From the IMG/VR virus record IMGVR_UViG_3300023507_000005, positions 1-31,404 of that record: DNA of 31,404 nt; one strand, written 5' to 3'. Below, in pieces: positions 1-6,343 of this stretch. Below the pieces are notes generated by a model. The model made no database searches. It was not told the origin of the DNA and was given only the letters and a program-made list of their open reading frames with translations. The stretch's first letter is position 1; each line of letters opens with the position of its first letter. A program made the translations under genes and the position numbers. The stretch comes from a virus.

Positions 1-725
1 CGAAGCCCTTGTGGGTGATCGACCGAGGTGGGGATCGTGGCAACCTGTGGAAGGTCTGGATCGAGGACGAATGGGATGTCCTGGTACGTGCGGCCAATCA
101 ACGCCTTTGGCTGTGGCGGGATACCCAGAAGACGGCCCAGCAGATTGCCCGTGACCTGCCCCTGAAGCACCGTGGCAGTCTGCGACGAGGTCAGAAGAAG
201 GAGGTGGCCTTTGGCATCACCCGGGTGGCCTTGCGCGAGTACCCGGACAAGCCGTTGTGGATGGTGGTGGTGCGCCACGGCAAACGGGAGCCGTTGGTAC
301 TGGTGACCACCCGACCGGTGCGGGGACGTCGCCAAGGTGAGCGACTGATTCACAGTTACCTGGACCGCTGGGCCTGTGAGGAAGGCTACCGGTTCAGCAA
401 GCAGGGATTCGATCTTGAGGGGGTACAGGCCCGGCGTTTCACCACGCTGCAAAACCTGGTGGCACTGGTGAGCCTGGCCTGGGCCTTGCTGGCGGCCTAC
501 CAGGAGGACGGAAAGCGACTGTTGGAGAAGGCCAGGCGTCAGAAGTCCAAAAGTCCGCCGATTTTCCCGTTCTACAGCTTGTTGGCCGGATGGCAACGCC
601 TGTTCAGCATGGCAAAAGTGATCTTCCATCCCTGGTTGCGCCGCCGACAGCTTTCGGGAGCCACAGCGCCGCCACAACCCGACCTGTTCGCCAATGCCCC
701 TGGACTACTCGGATCAATCAGGTGA
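1..725 (+). pseudogene. IS4-like DDE transposase, C-terminal part (continues from the right end of the window)
   Basis: The frame enters at base 1 already in mid-gene (AKPLWVIDRGGDRGNLW) and ends at TGA 723-725. The first bases are the last bases of the window, so this is the continuation of the frame at 31141-31404 if the molecule is circular. The IDRGGDR stretch carries the second catalytic Asp of DDE transposases of this family. The later YLDRWACEEGYRFSKQG region is the Y-R-E-K type signature that contains the catalytic Glu. The first Asp region lies in the missing or damaged 5' part, so the enzyme is probably dead. The reading frame stops 23 bases before the phage promoter at 748, which places the right edge of the inserted element there. 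Confidence 0.8.
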
Positions 726-747
726 AAAAATGGGGAGACGCCAGGCC

Positions 748-776
748 TTGACTCTCCTTGTAAAGCGCGATTTACT
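748..776 (+). promoter_or_regulatory. Rightward early promoter with overlapping operator
   Basis: A -35 box TTGACT (748-753) and a -10-like TTTACT (771-776) are separated by 17 bases. The palindrome-like GTAAAGCGCGATTTAC (760-775) covers the spacer and -10. The minus-strand promoter at 30048-30076 has the same -35, the same -10, the same 17-base spacer and 12 of the 16 operator bases in order, so both are probably controlled by one phage regulator. It would transcribe the ssb/methyltransferase operon from about base 783. Confidence 0.65.
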
Positions 777-786
777 ATCACCCAAG

Positions 787-825
787 CCAACCACCCCACC
801 AAAACACCCCGCGCCGGGTGGTTGG
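787..825 (+). other. Hairpin at the start of the rightward leader
   Basis: CCAACCACCC (787-796) and GGGTGGTTGG (816-825) form a perfect 10-bp stem with a 19-base loop. It would be almost the first thing transcribed from the promoter at 748. No U-run follows, so it is not a simple intrinsic terminator. Two smaller hairpins follow in the same leader: GGCGCC at 869-874 with 887-892, and TGCCCC/GGGGCA at 962-980 just before the first ribosome binding site. Nothing protein-coding is evident between 726 and 1001. Confidence 0.5.
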
Positions 826-1001
826 AAGCGGCGACACGGAAGGCGCGGGGCGGCAACCAATGACCATCGGCGCCCAGCAGGCAGGTGGCGCCAGAGAGTA
901 ACCGCCTGCAGCCGGGGCCGGGGCCATACCGGAAACCTCCACCCCGGACGAACCGGCCGGCTGCCCCACGAGACGGGGCACACACCAACCGGGAGAACAA
1001 C

Positions 1002-1397
1002 ATGAACGACTACCGCCCAAGCACAGAACAGCAACGGCAAGAAGAACAGAAGAAGGTCAACCGCATGCGCCTGTCCACCTGGAAATTGAAGATGCTGAAC
1101 CGCGCTGGCAAACTGCCCGGCAGCGCCGCATCCCGGCCCACGCACAAGGAGGACTTGCGACGCATGCGCGAGCAGCTGGCCGGCCGACACCTGGCCGAAG
1201 CCATAGAGCTGGCGGCACGGGCCCAACAGGAGCGCAGCCGCGCCCTGGCGGTAATCGCGAGCATCAAGGCCCAGATGGCGGTGAAGATGGCCGCCAGGGC
1301 CCGAGGCATCCGGCCAGACCAGTCGCCGCCGGACAACATAATCCCGTTCCGCACCCGTCGGCCTGGACCAGGCGGCACCGGCCCGGAGGCAGCCTGA
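1002..1397 (+). CDS. Hypothetical phage early protein
   Basis: 131 residues from ATG 1002, chosen because GGGAG sits at a good distance upstream; an upstream in-frame start has no such site. I do not recognise a family. The protein is strongly basic, Ala/Arg/Gln-rich and probably mostly helical, with a charged N-terminus and a helix with many alanines around residues 65-105. It is the first gene of the rightward operon and its stop overlaps the ATG of ssb as TGATG, so the two are likely co-translated. A role in DNA metabolism can only be guessed from position. Confidence 0.75.
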   Translation: MNDYRPSTEQQRQEEQKKVNRMRLSTWKLKMLNRAGKLPGSAASRPTHKEDLRRMREQLAGRHLAEAIELAARAQQERSRALAVIASIKAQMAVKMAARARGIRPDQSPPDNIIPFRTRRPGPGGTGPEAA

Positions 1398-1810
1398 TGG
1401 CCACGCGCGGCGTCAACAAAGTGATCCTCATCGGACGCCTGGGCGCAGATCCGGAGGCGCGCTACATGCCCAACGGCACCGCCGTTGCCAACCTCAGCCT
1501 GGCCACCTCGGAAATCTGGAAAGACAAGAACAGCGGCCAGCAGCAGGAGCGCACCGAATGGCACCGCGTGGTGCTCTTCGGGCGGCTGGCCGAAGTGGCC
1601 GCCGACTACCTGCGAAAGGGCGCCCGGATCTACGTAGAAGGAAGCCTGCGTACCCGCAAATGGCAGGACCGCGACGGCCGCGACCACTACACCACCGAAA
1701 TCGTCGGCAGCAGCCTGCAAATGCTCGACAGCAAACGGCCCGATAGCGGAATGCAGGCGCCGACACCAGCCCCAGCCGATACCGGAGGCGACGATGACGT
1801 CCCGTTCTGA
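1397..1810 (+). CDS. ssb: Single-stranded DNA-binding protein
   Basis: 137 residues. It coats single-stranded DNA during phage replication or recombination. The N-terminal 110 residues follow the bacterial SSB OB-fold: [15 protein letters not shown] at the start, the [10 protein letters not shown] segment, and [12 protein letters not shown] short flexible Pro-rich linker leads to the acidic tip DDDVPF, the standard docking peptide for host replication and repair proteins. Length is shorter than the usual 160-180 residues because the linker is short. Start overlaps the previous stop; the next gene begins inside its last codons. Confidence 0.97.
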   Translation: MATRGVNKVILIGRLGADPEARYMPNGTAVANLSLATSEIWKDKNSGQQQERTEWHRVVLFGRLAEVAADYLRKGARIYVEGSLRTRKWQDRDGRDHYTTEIVGSSLQMLDSKRPDSGMQAPTPAPADTGGDDDVPF

Positions 1811-2021
1811 ATCCCAACTACAGGAACTGCTGAACGCAGCACGGGAAATCGGCAGCGTGCTCGACTGCAATGGCCACTACCAGCACAGCCTTGCGGCACA
1901 CCTGGGCCAGACCGGCACCCCACTGCGCGATCTCACCGTTGGCCAGCTGGTGGATGCCATCCAGGCGCACGCCGATGCCTACAACGACCTGCACGCACGC
2001 ATCTACGGAGGCCTGACATGA
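1794..2021 (+). CDS. Small hypothetical protein
   Basis: 75 residues starting inside the last codons of ssb (17-base overlap), with GGAGG seven to eight bases before ATG 1794, so the start is well supported. It is soluble, acidic and helical in appearance, with [23 protein letters not shown] in the C-terminal half. I do not recognise a family. It ends as ATGA with the next gene, which makes it part of a tightly coupled chain. Confidence 0.75.
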   Translation: MTSRSESQLQELLNAAREIGSVLDCNGHYQHSLAAHLGQTGTPLRDLTVGQLVDAIQAHADAYNDLHARIYGGLT

Positions 2022-2149
2022 ACCAATCACTCACCACCGCAGAACAGATCCTGATCCTGCTGGCCATGCTCGGCGGACTGAGCCTTGTGCTGCTCATCGG
2101 CGGCGCCATTGCCGACTGGATCGACCACATCATGGAGCAGAGCAAATGA
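2018..2149 (+). CDS. Small single-pass membrane protein
   Basis: 43 residues; a short frame supported by an ATGA overlap at both ends. Residues about 9-32 are hydrophobic (ILILLAMLGG then LSLVLLIGGAIA) and form one membrane segment, followed by a short charged tail ending QSK. The function is unknown. Tiny membrane proteins of this kind are common in phage early operons. Confidence 0.7.
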   Translation: MNQSLTTAEQILILLAMLGGLSLVLLIGGAIADWIDHIMEQSK

Positions 2150-2403
2150 ACGGCTACCGCTACCGGATCGAACCAGGCCGCAAGCGCGGTACTTGGCAAT
2201 ACGAAATCACCGGCCCCGACGGCGCCGCACCATGCTACGGCGCCAGGGTTGGCCGCAAGGCAGAAGTGGAAGCCATGCTCAAGCGCACCTGCCGCCGCCT
2301 CAACGGCGGCCCAATCGGCATTGCCAACCACAGCCCGGAGGAAGCCCAGGCATCACGCCGCCGCGGCGCCAGGAACGGCGGTAGCGGCAGGAGGTCGGCA
2401 TGA
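2146..2403 (+). CDS. Small basic hypothetical protein
   Basis: 85 residues, Arg/Gly-rich and strongly basic. The N-terminal half (YRYRIEPG, TWQYEITGPDG) suggests a small beta-sheet domain. The C-terminus is low complexity (RRRGARNGGSGRR). Its start and stop are both shared with its neighbours as ATGA overlaps. I do not recognise a family; a nucleic-acid contact is possible from charge alone. Confidence 0.7.
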   Translation: MNGYRYRIEPGRKRGTWQYEITGPDGAAPCYGARVGRKAEVEAMLKRTCRRLNGGPIGIANHSPEEAQASRRRGARNGGSGRRSA

Positions 2404-2525
2404 CAGCCTTGATCGTTATCGCGGCCATCTTCGCCACATCCACTGCGCTGGCAGTGCTGGTTGGAAACCTGATCGCCTACGGAATGGGAGAAGACGAATG
2501 CTCTTCTTCCGCAGAAGAACAATGA
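2400..2525 (+). CDS. Small single-pass membrane protein
   Basis: 41 residues with ATGA overlaps at both ends, which is the main support for so short a frame. Residues about 3-27 are a continuous hydrophobic segment (ALIVIAAIFATSTALAVLVG), followed by an acidic, serine-containing tail (GEDECSSSAEEQ). One membrane span with the tail probably cytoplasmic or periplasmic; function unknown. It is the second small membrane protein in this operon. Confidence 0.65.
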   Translation: MTALIVIAAIFATSTALAVLVGNLIAYGMGEDECSSSAEEQ

Positions 2526-2694
2526 GCACCAGGGTTGGCGTCCCCGCCAGGGAAGCGCTTGCCGTTATGGAGAATTTCATCACACAGGTCATCCCTGAAG
2601 GGATAAACCGGACCGGGACAGCGGCTGGGTCATCAATGGCGATAGCGTCGCGGTCATCATGGAAGAGCCCATTGCTTGGGCGGAAATCGCTTAA
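2522..2694 (+). pseudogene. Small hypothetical gene, apparently frameshifted at about 2600
   Basis: The frame opens with an ATGA overlap (MSTRVGVPAREALAVMENFITQVIPEG). After GAAGGG (2597-2602) the same frame becomes Ser/Arg-rich and runs to a stop at 2708-2710. A neighbouring frame from there reads sensibly instead, DKPDRDSGWVINGDSVAV then MEEPIAWAEIA and a stop at 2692-2694. Adding one G to the GGG run would join the two into a protein of about 57 residues. This is either a single-base sequencing deletion or real decay. I do not recognise the family. Confidence 0.45.
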
Positions 2695-2778
2695 CGGTCG
2701 GAGAGTTTGAGAAGTCGTTAAAGACGGCTGAGGAGAACAACCACGACTAACATCGAGAACACTTTGACGGAGCCAGAA

Positions 2779-3993
2779 ATGATGGCCGCCTACTACAACG
2801 AGTTCGATTTGTTCGCAGCCGCCTGGCTGCGGGAGTTGATCGAGGCCGGGATGATCCCGGAGGGAGACGTCGATGAAAGAGACATCCGAGAAGTACAACC
2901 CGAAGATCTGCGAGGATACACCCAATGCCACTTCTTCGCCGGGATCGGGGGCTGGGCCTACGCTCTCCGCCTCGCCGGCTGGCCTGACGAGCGCCCTGTT
3001 TGGACCGGCAGCCCCCCTTGCCAACCCTTCAGCGTCGCGGGCAAGGGGCTCGGAAAGCGGGATGAACGACACCTCGCCCCCGTCTGGCTCAATCTCATCA
3101 GGGAATGCAGGCCGCCTGCGATATTCGGGGAGCAAGTCGCCGCGGCCGTCACAAAGGACGGCTGGCTCGATGATCTACTCGATGCGCTGGAAGGGGCGGG
3201 TTATGAAACAGGAGCGGTCGTTGTCCCGGCCGCCGCAGTTGGCGCACCACATATCAGAAGCAGGCTGTGGTTCGTCGGAATCAGCAAGAGGGCTGTAGAT
3301 GGTACAGAAAAAGTTGAATCTGATGCTGCAAAGGTTGGTCGAAACCCGGAATCAGCTTTATTCGATAAAACTAAAATCCATGATGACACCGAGGGGGCGG
3401 GAAATCTGGAAAATTACAGCGTCGGCGCGCCGCACAGTGGAGTTGGCGGGGTGGCCGACGTCCAGGGCGAACGACGGGACTGGTGCGAAAATCCCTCCTG
3501 GCCGGCAGGGTGGGGTGGCGCTGAAAACTGCTATTCGGACGACAAGCCCAGCCCGCCTGACAGCCCGTGGCGAGATCCTGACTGGCTCTTCTGCCGGGAT
3601 GGAAAGTGGAGGCCGGTTGAATCCTCGGTTCAGCGCCTGGCTCATGGGATTCCCGGAAGCGTGGTGCAAGGCGGCGCTTTCGTGCCGGCTTCCAGCCCCC
3701 TCGCGCCGTCGCCGTCGAAAGCCGACAGACGGGTGATGCGGCTCAAAGGCTATGGCAACGCGATAGTACCGCAAGTTGCGGCGGAAGTGATCCGCGCCTT
3801 CCTGGACAGTCGCATTCGACGCTCCTGCTCCCGCGCTACCACGTCACCTGGTGGGGCGATCAATTGGCCATCGGCTGCCAGCAGCACAGCATCGAGCGCT
3901 GGCGTGAGTTCAGCGACGCGAAAATTTACGAGATGGACAAAGGGGCGCTGGAGTGGTGGCGCGTTTGGAAACCAATCGTCCTCGCCGCGGTGA
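2779..3993 (+). CDS. DNA (cytosine-5) methyltransferase, phage type, probably with an aberrant C-terminal extension
   Basis: It transfers a methyl group from S-adenosylmethionine to cytosine in DNA, probably protecting phage DNA from host restriction. From ATG 2779 (GGAG six bases upstream; a TTG at 2764 is also in frame), the SAM-binding motif FAGIGG is at residues 53-58, the catalytic SPPCQPF with Cys81 at 78-84, a motif VI variant GEQV near 117-120, and RLWFVG at 162-167. The final motif YGNAIVPQVAAEVIRAFL is at about 325-342. Residues beyond about 345 are Ser/Arg-rich, overlap another gene in a different frame, and probably exist only because the original stop at 3817 was lost. The middle of the gene overlaps a long second open frame. 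Confidence 0.9.
   Translation: MMAAYYNEFDLFAAAWLRELIEAGMIPEGDVDERDIREVQPEDLRGYTQCHFFAGIGGWAYALRLAGWPDERPVWTGSPPCQPFSVAGKGLGKRDERHLAPVWLNLIRECRPPAIFGEQVAAAVTKDGWLDDLLDALEGAGYETGAVVVPAAAVGAPHIRSRLWFVGISKRAVDGTEKVESDAAKVGRNPESALFDKTKIHDDTEGAGNLENYSVGAPHSGVGGVADVQGERRDWCENPSWPAGWGGAENCYSDDKPSPPDSPWRDPDWLFCRDGKWRPVESSVQRLAHGIPGSVVQGGAFVPASSPLAPSPSKADRRVMRLKGYGNAIVPQVAAEVIRAFLDSRIRRSCSRATTSPGGAINWPSAASSTASSAGVSSATRKFTRWTKGRWSGGAFGNQSSSPR
2873..3736 (+). other. Long alternate-frame ORF inside the methyltransferase gene (one internal TAG)
   Basis: In the +1 frame relative to the methyltransferase, an ORF starts at ATG 2873. GGAGG at 2859-2863 lies nine bases upstream, a better ribosome binding site than most genes here have. 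It runs to 3736 with a single in-frame TAG at 3296-3298. The product begins MKETSEKYNPKICEDTPNAT, is Ser/Pro-rich, and later carries LAGWPTSRANDGTG and LTARGEILTGSSAG, then GGRLNPRFSAWLMGFP. As far as I recall, similar sequences are annotated in many phages as hypothetical or methyltransferase proteins. Whether it is translated, or is a conserved shadow of the methyltransferase, cannot be decided here. Confidence 0.4.
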
Positions 3994-4007
3994 AGGTGGC
4001 GCCATGA
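3816..4007 (+). pseudogene. Small hypothetical gene lacking a start codon (YHVTWWGDQ protein)
   Basis: The frame ending at TGA 4005-4007 encodes a plausible 63-residue protein, LLLPRYHVTWWGDQLAIG then CQQHSIERWREFSDAKIYEM, rich in Trp and aromatic residues and unlike shadow translations. Its stop overlaps the next ATG as ATGA. No ATG, GTG or TTG lies in frame just upstream. The expected start position 3816-3819 reads TCGA where an ATGA overlap would give both this gene its ATG and the methyltransferase its TGA. It is therefore either unexpressed or made from a non-standard start such as CTG 3825. Confidence 0.6.
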
Positions 4008-4195
4008 GATTCCGTTATCGCAAGGCGTACGAACAGAGCCCCGAGCCTTGCCTGGGCTGCGCCGAGTGGCTTCGGTGCAAGTATGGAAAACTGGCCTGTC
4101 GGGCTTTCGTTGCCTTCGTGCACCAGGGACTGACCTTCCGGCCCTCGACCCCCACCCGCTCGTTGTACGAGCGACTTTTCGGAGAAACAGCATGA
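4004..4195 (+). CDS. Small cysteine-containing phage protein
   Basis: 63 residues with ATGA overlaps at both ends. Four cysteines in the pattern EPCLGCAEWLRCKYGKLAC suggest a small zinc-binding or zinc-ribbon-like fold. The rest is basic (RFRYRKAY at the start, TPTRSLYERLFG at the end). Comparable small Cys proteins are frequent in phage early regions, but I cannot name a function. Confidence 0.75.
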   Translation: MRFRYRKAYEQSPEPCLGCAEWLRCKYGKLACRAFVAFVHQGLTFRPSTPTRSLYERLFGETA

Positions 4196-4302
4196 AACTA
4201 GCAGAATCGCAAATGCAAGAAAAAGTGACTGACCTGGTAGAGCGGCTTGAGGCGCTCTACGCAGAAGCCAAAGCAGCAAGAGCTACATCTGCCCGCGCAT
4301 AA
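4192..4302 (+). CDS. Very small helical hypothetical protein
   Basis: 36 residues, starting in an ATGA overlap with the previous stop and ending at TAA 4300-4302. The sequence is one amphipathic helix with a regular heptad look (EKVTDLVERLEALYAEAKAA), so it may form a small coiled coil. It is the last gene of the rightward operon. No family recognised; the overlap chain is the main support. Confidence 0.6.
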   Translation: MKLAESQMQEKVTDLVERLEALYAEAKAARATSARA

Positions 4303-4462
4303 GATATTGACATGCACACAAATAAAACTCGTGTTTTTTTCATAAAATTCAATGCGTTGCGCTGTTTTTCGGCGTCAGAAAAACGGACAAAAACAGCGAT
4401 TTCCGCTCTTTGAAAATCAAAAACTTATCGTATGGTTTCTCCAACCATCTCGCAAGCGTTGG
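4303..4462. other. AT-rich gap between convergent operons with an inverted repeat
   Basis: 160 bases separate the ends of the rightward operon and the late operon. The stretch is far richer in A/T than the rest. CGCTGTTTTT (4360-4369) and AAAAACAGCG (4389-4398) are a perfect 10-bp inverted repeat with a 19-base centre, a possible two-way terminator although no canonical GC stem plus U-run is present. No gene or tRNA is visible. Confidence 0.45.
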
Positions 4463-4816
4463 TCAGTTTTTTCCAGCAGTAATTCGCACTACCCTCCTGT
4501 TCCGCACATCGCAGATCTCGCGCACATTGAGCACGAAGCGGCGGGAGAAGTCGCCGTTGTGGCCGATGATCTGGTGGCAGGCGGGCTTGCGGCAGAGCAT
4601 GATCATGTTCCAGGGGTCGTCGGCCCGGCCGGGGGCGACGGAGACGGGGACGATGTGGTGGACGTCCAGCTTGCCGGCGCGGCCGCACCAGGCGCACTGT
4701 CGATTTTCGGGGAGGGCCGCGAATTCGCGCATGGCGCGGCGGACGCGGGAGAGGCGGCGGACGCCGCGGGTGATTTCGGAGGGGTTGCGGGTGAGGTAGC
4801 GGACGAACTCAAACAC
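4463..4816 (-). CDS. HNH-type endonuclease-like protein
   Basis: 117 residues. The core CAWCGRAGKLDVHHIVPVS, then NMIMLC and ACHQIIGH, matches the HNH layout. A Cys pair and the later Cys/His hold zinc, HH is the catalytic pair, and an Asn follows before the final Cys-x-His. HNH enzymes nick or cut DNA with a metal ion. It is the last gene of the late operon, overlapping the DUF1353 gene by eight bases, and is separate from the HNH gene next to the terminase. At this position it could be a homing-type or accessory nuclease rather than a packaging factor. Confidence 0.75.
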   Translation of the reverse strand: MFEFVRYLTRNPSEITRGVRRLSRVRRAMREFAALPENRQCAWCGRAGKLDVHHIVPVSVAPGRADDPWNMIMLCRKPACHQIIGHNGDFSRRFVLNVREICDVRNRRVVRITAGKN

Positions 4817-5246
4817 TGGCGTCCTCGATCACCAGGAACGGCAGATAGTCCTCCACGTGACGGCGATTGCGACGCCAGGGGAGCCAGCCGCCGATGCGCA
4901 CGCCGACGTAGATGGCCCAGGCCTGGGTGCGGCGCACGTCGGAGGCGAGCATGGCATCGAGCAGGATGCGGTCTGCCGTGGCGCGGTCGATGCCGGGGGG
5001 CTGGGCACGGTAGAGAGCGTCGTGGAGGATGGCAGCAGCGGTGTAGGGCCCGGCGAAGGGGGGCGCCCACCAGCGAAGTGCGGCCGGCACGCTGGCGCCG
5101 TCGGTGGCCCAGCCGGGCAGCACGGTGATGCGCAGTCCGTCGCCTGTGCGAAACACCAGACGGCTGGCCACCACGAACACGCCGGAGGTGCCGGGCTTGC
5201 GGCGCAGCTCGTAGTCGTCCACCAGCCAGCGACCGGCCTTCATCAC
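4809..5246 (-). CDS. DUF1353 domain protein
   Basis: 145 residues. The pattern LPGWATDGASVPAALRWWAPP followed by AAAILHDALYR is the conserved signature of the DUF1353 family, common in phage tail and lysis regions and of unknown biochemical function. The HD in LHDALYR is the most conserved feature. The first two codons are both ATG; the first (5246) forms an ATGA overlap with the lipoprotein gene. Confidence 0.85.
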   Translation of the reverse strand: MMKAGRWLVDDYELRRKPGTSGVFVVASRLVFRTGDGLRITVLPGWATDGASVPAALRWWAPPFAGPYTAAAILHDALYRAQPPGIDRATADRILLDAMLASDVRRTQAWAIYVGVRIGGWLPWRRNRRHVEDYLPFLVIEDASV

Positions 5247-5746
5247 AGCGCCACCATGCCGATCTTGAGGGCCAGGGTGGCCAGCTCCAGCCCGGCCTGG
5301 ATCAATTGCCGGGTCTGCGCGTCCTGCCCCTGGATCTGCTGGTAGAGGCCGTCGATGCGCTCAGCAGCGCGCTGCAGCCGCAGAAGACGCGCGTAGGTGT
5401 CGGGCGGCAGCTGGTGGACGACAGGCGCCACAATGGCGCGCCCGCGCAGATAGAGCGCTCTGCCCTGCAGGTAATAGGACTCCAGCGCATCGGCGGAAAG
5501 ATCCGGCGAGCGGCGCCAGGCCCGGGTGAGCTCGGCCACGTAGCGGTCGGCCTCCTGCTTAAGATCCAGCAGCGCCAGGGCGGTTTCCACCGGCAGGTCG
5601 TCAATGACGTCATCGAGCCCGCGTGCAGCGTCGTCGTAGGCGATGCGCAGATCAATGAGGTCGTTGGCAGTGCTGGCGCTGTCGAGCATTTGCTGGGTGG
5701 TGCAGGCGGACAGCGCCAGCAGCACAGCGGCGAGAAGGATCTTCAT
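5243..5746 (-). CDS. Putative phage lipoprotein
   Basis: 167 residues from ATG 5746, preceded by AGGAG at a good distance; an in-frame extension further upstream crosses a terminator and is not real. The N-terminus MKILLAAVLLALSAC is a lipoprotein signal with lipobox LSAC, so the mature protein would carry lipid on Cys15 and sit in an envelope membrane. The remainder is helical. It could take part in lysis, as a spanin-like component, or in superinfection exclusion, but neither is shown by the sequence. Confidence 0.8.
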   Translation of the reverse strand: MKILLAAVLLALSACTTQQMLDSASTANDLIDLRIAYDDAARGLDDVIDDLPVETALALLDLKQEADRYVAELTRAWRRSPDLSADALESYYLQGRALYLRGRAIVAPVVHQLPPDTYARLLRLQRAAERIDGLYQQIQGQDAQTRQLIQAGLELATLALKIGMVAL

Positions 5747-5756
5747 GGCTTTCTCC

Positions 5757-5784
5757 TGGACAGAAAAAAGGGCCTTGCGGCCCA
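5757..5784 (-). terminator. Intrinsic terminator between the fibre-assembly and lipoprotein genes
   Basis: Read on the minus strand, GGGCC GCAA GGCCC is followed by a run of six T. The GCAA tetraloop and perfect 5-bp GC stem make a convincing Rho-independent terminator. It lies just after the DUF4376 gene (stop at 5815) and before the lipoprotein start. Confidence 0.75.
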
Positions 5785-5814
5785 TGTCACCCGTTTCCCG
5801 GCGGAGAGTGCGTC

Positions 5815-6342
5815 TCACCAGGTGATCGCCTCCACGTCGGCCACGGCGCTGGCGGACTCGATCTGCGCCAGCAGGGCTTCGTAGTGGGCCTGTTGCGCAG
5901 CGACGTGGTCGGCCACCTCGCGGCCCAGCTGGATGATCTGCGCGGCCGTGTGGTCGCGGCGGGCCCATGTGCCGCCGGAATCCGCGCACCAGAACTTACC
6001 GCCCACCGCATCGATGTCGGCGCGCAGCACCAGGCCGGTGAGGTTCTGCTGATCGGTCTCGGTGGTGGGATAGGTATGGACAGAGCCCAACACACTGGAC
6101 TGCACGCCCCCGGTGATGGCGGCCTGGGCGGCGGCGCGGATCTCGGCGCGCTTTGCAGCCTGGGCCTCGGCCAACGTGGGCGCGGGCGTGGTAAATGCAG
6201 TTCCGTCCCACACGTCTCCCAGCGCAGGGGGCATGTTGCCCACATCGATGGCCTGTTCTCCCCGGGAGGCGAGGTCGGCGCTGTCCGGCTCCAGGTCGCA
6301 GATGCCGACCACGGCATTGCTGCTGTCGATGATGGACCACAT
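5815..6342 (-). CDS. DUF4376-like tail fibre-associated protein
   Basis: 175 residues. The middle and C-terminal parts (LAEAQAAKRAEIRAAAQAAI, then a segment with LVLRADIDAVGGKFWCADSGG, then AAQIIQLGREVADHV) follow the DUF4376 pattern seen in fibre-assembly or fibre-tip proteins. The N-terminal 50 residues may be a short attachment domain. The gene directly follows the tail fibre, where chaperones for fibre assembly usually sit. It is the last gene before an intrinsic terminator. Confidence 0.75.
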   Translation of the reverse strand: MWSIIDSSNAVVGICDLEPDSADLASRGEQAIDVGNMPPALGDVWDGTAFTTPAPTLAEAQAAKRAEIRAAAQAAITGGVQSSVLGSVHTYPTTETDQQNLTGLVLRADIDAVGGKFWCADSGGTWARRDHTAAQIIQLGREVADHVAAQQAHYEALLAQIESASAVADVEAITW

Positions 6343-6343
6343 G

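Noticed and set aside
1010-1870. Minus-strand open frame of 286 codons across ssb
   Set aside because: Antisense to ssb and its neighbour, both of which have good starts and family evidence.
4352-5128. Plus-strand open frame starting in the AT-rich gap
   Set aside because: Antisense to the HNH and DUF1353 genes; Gly/Ala/Arg-rich with no motif.
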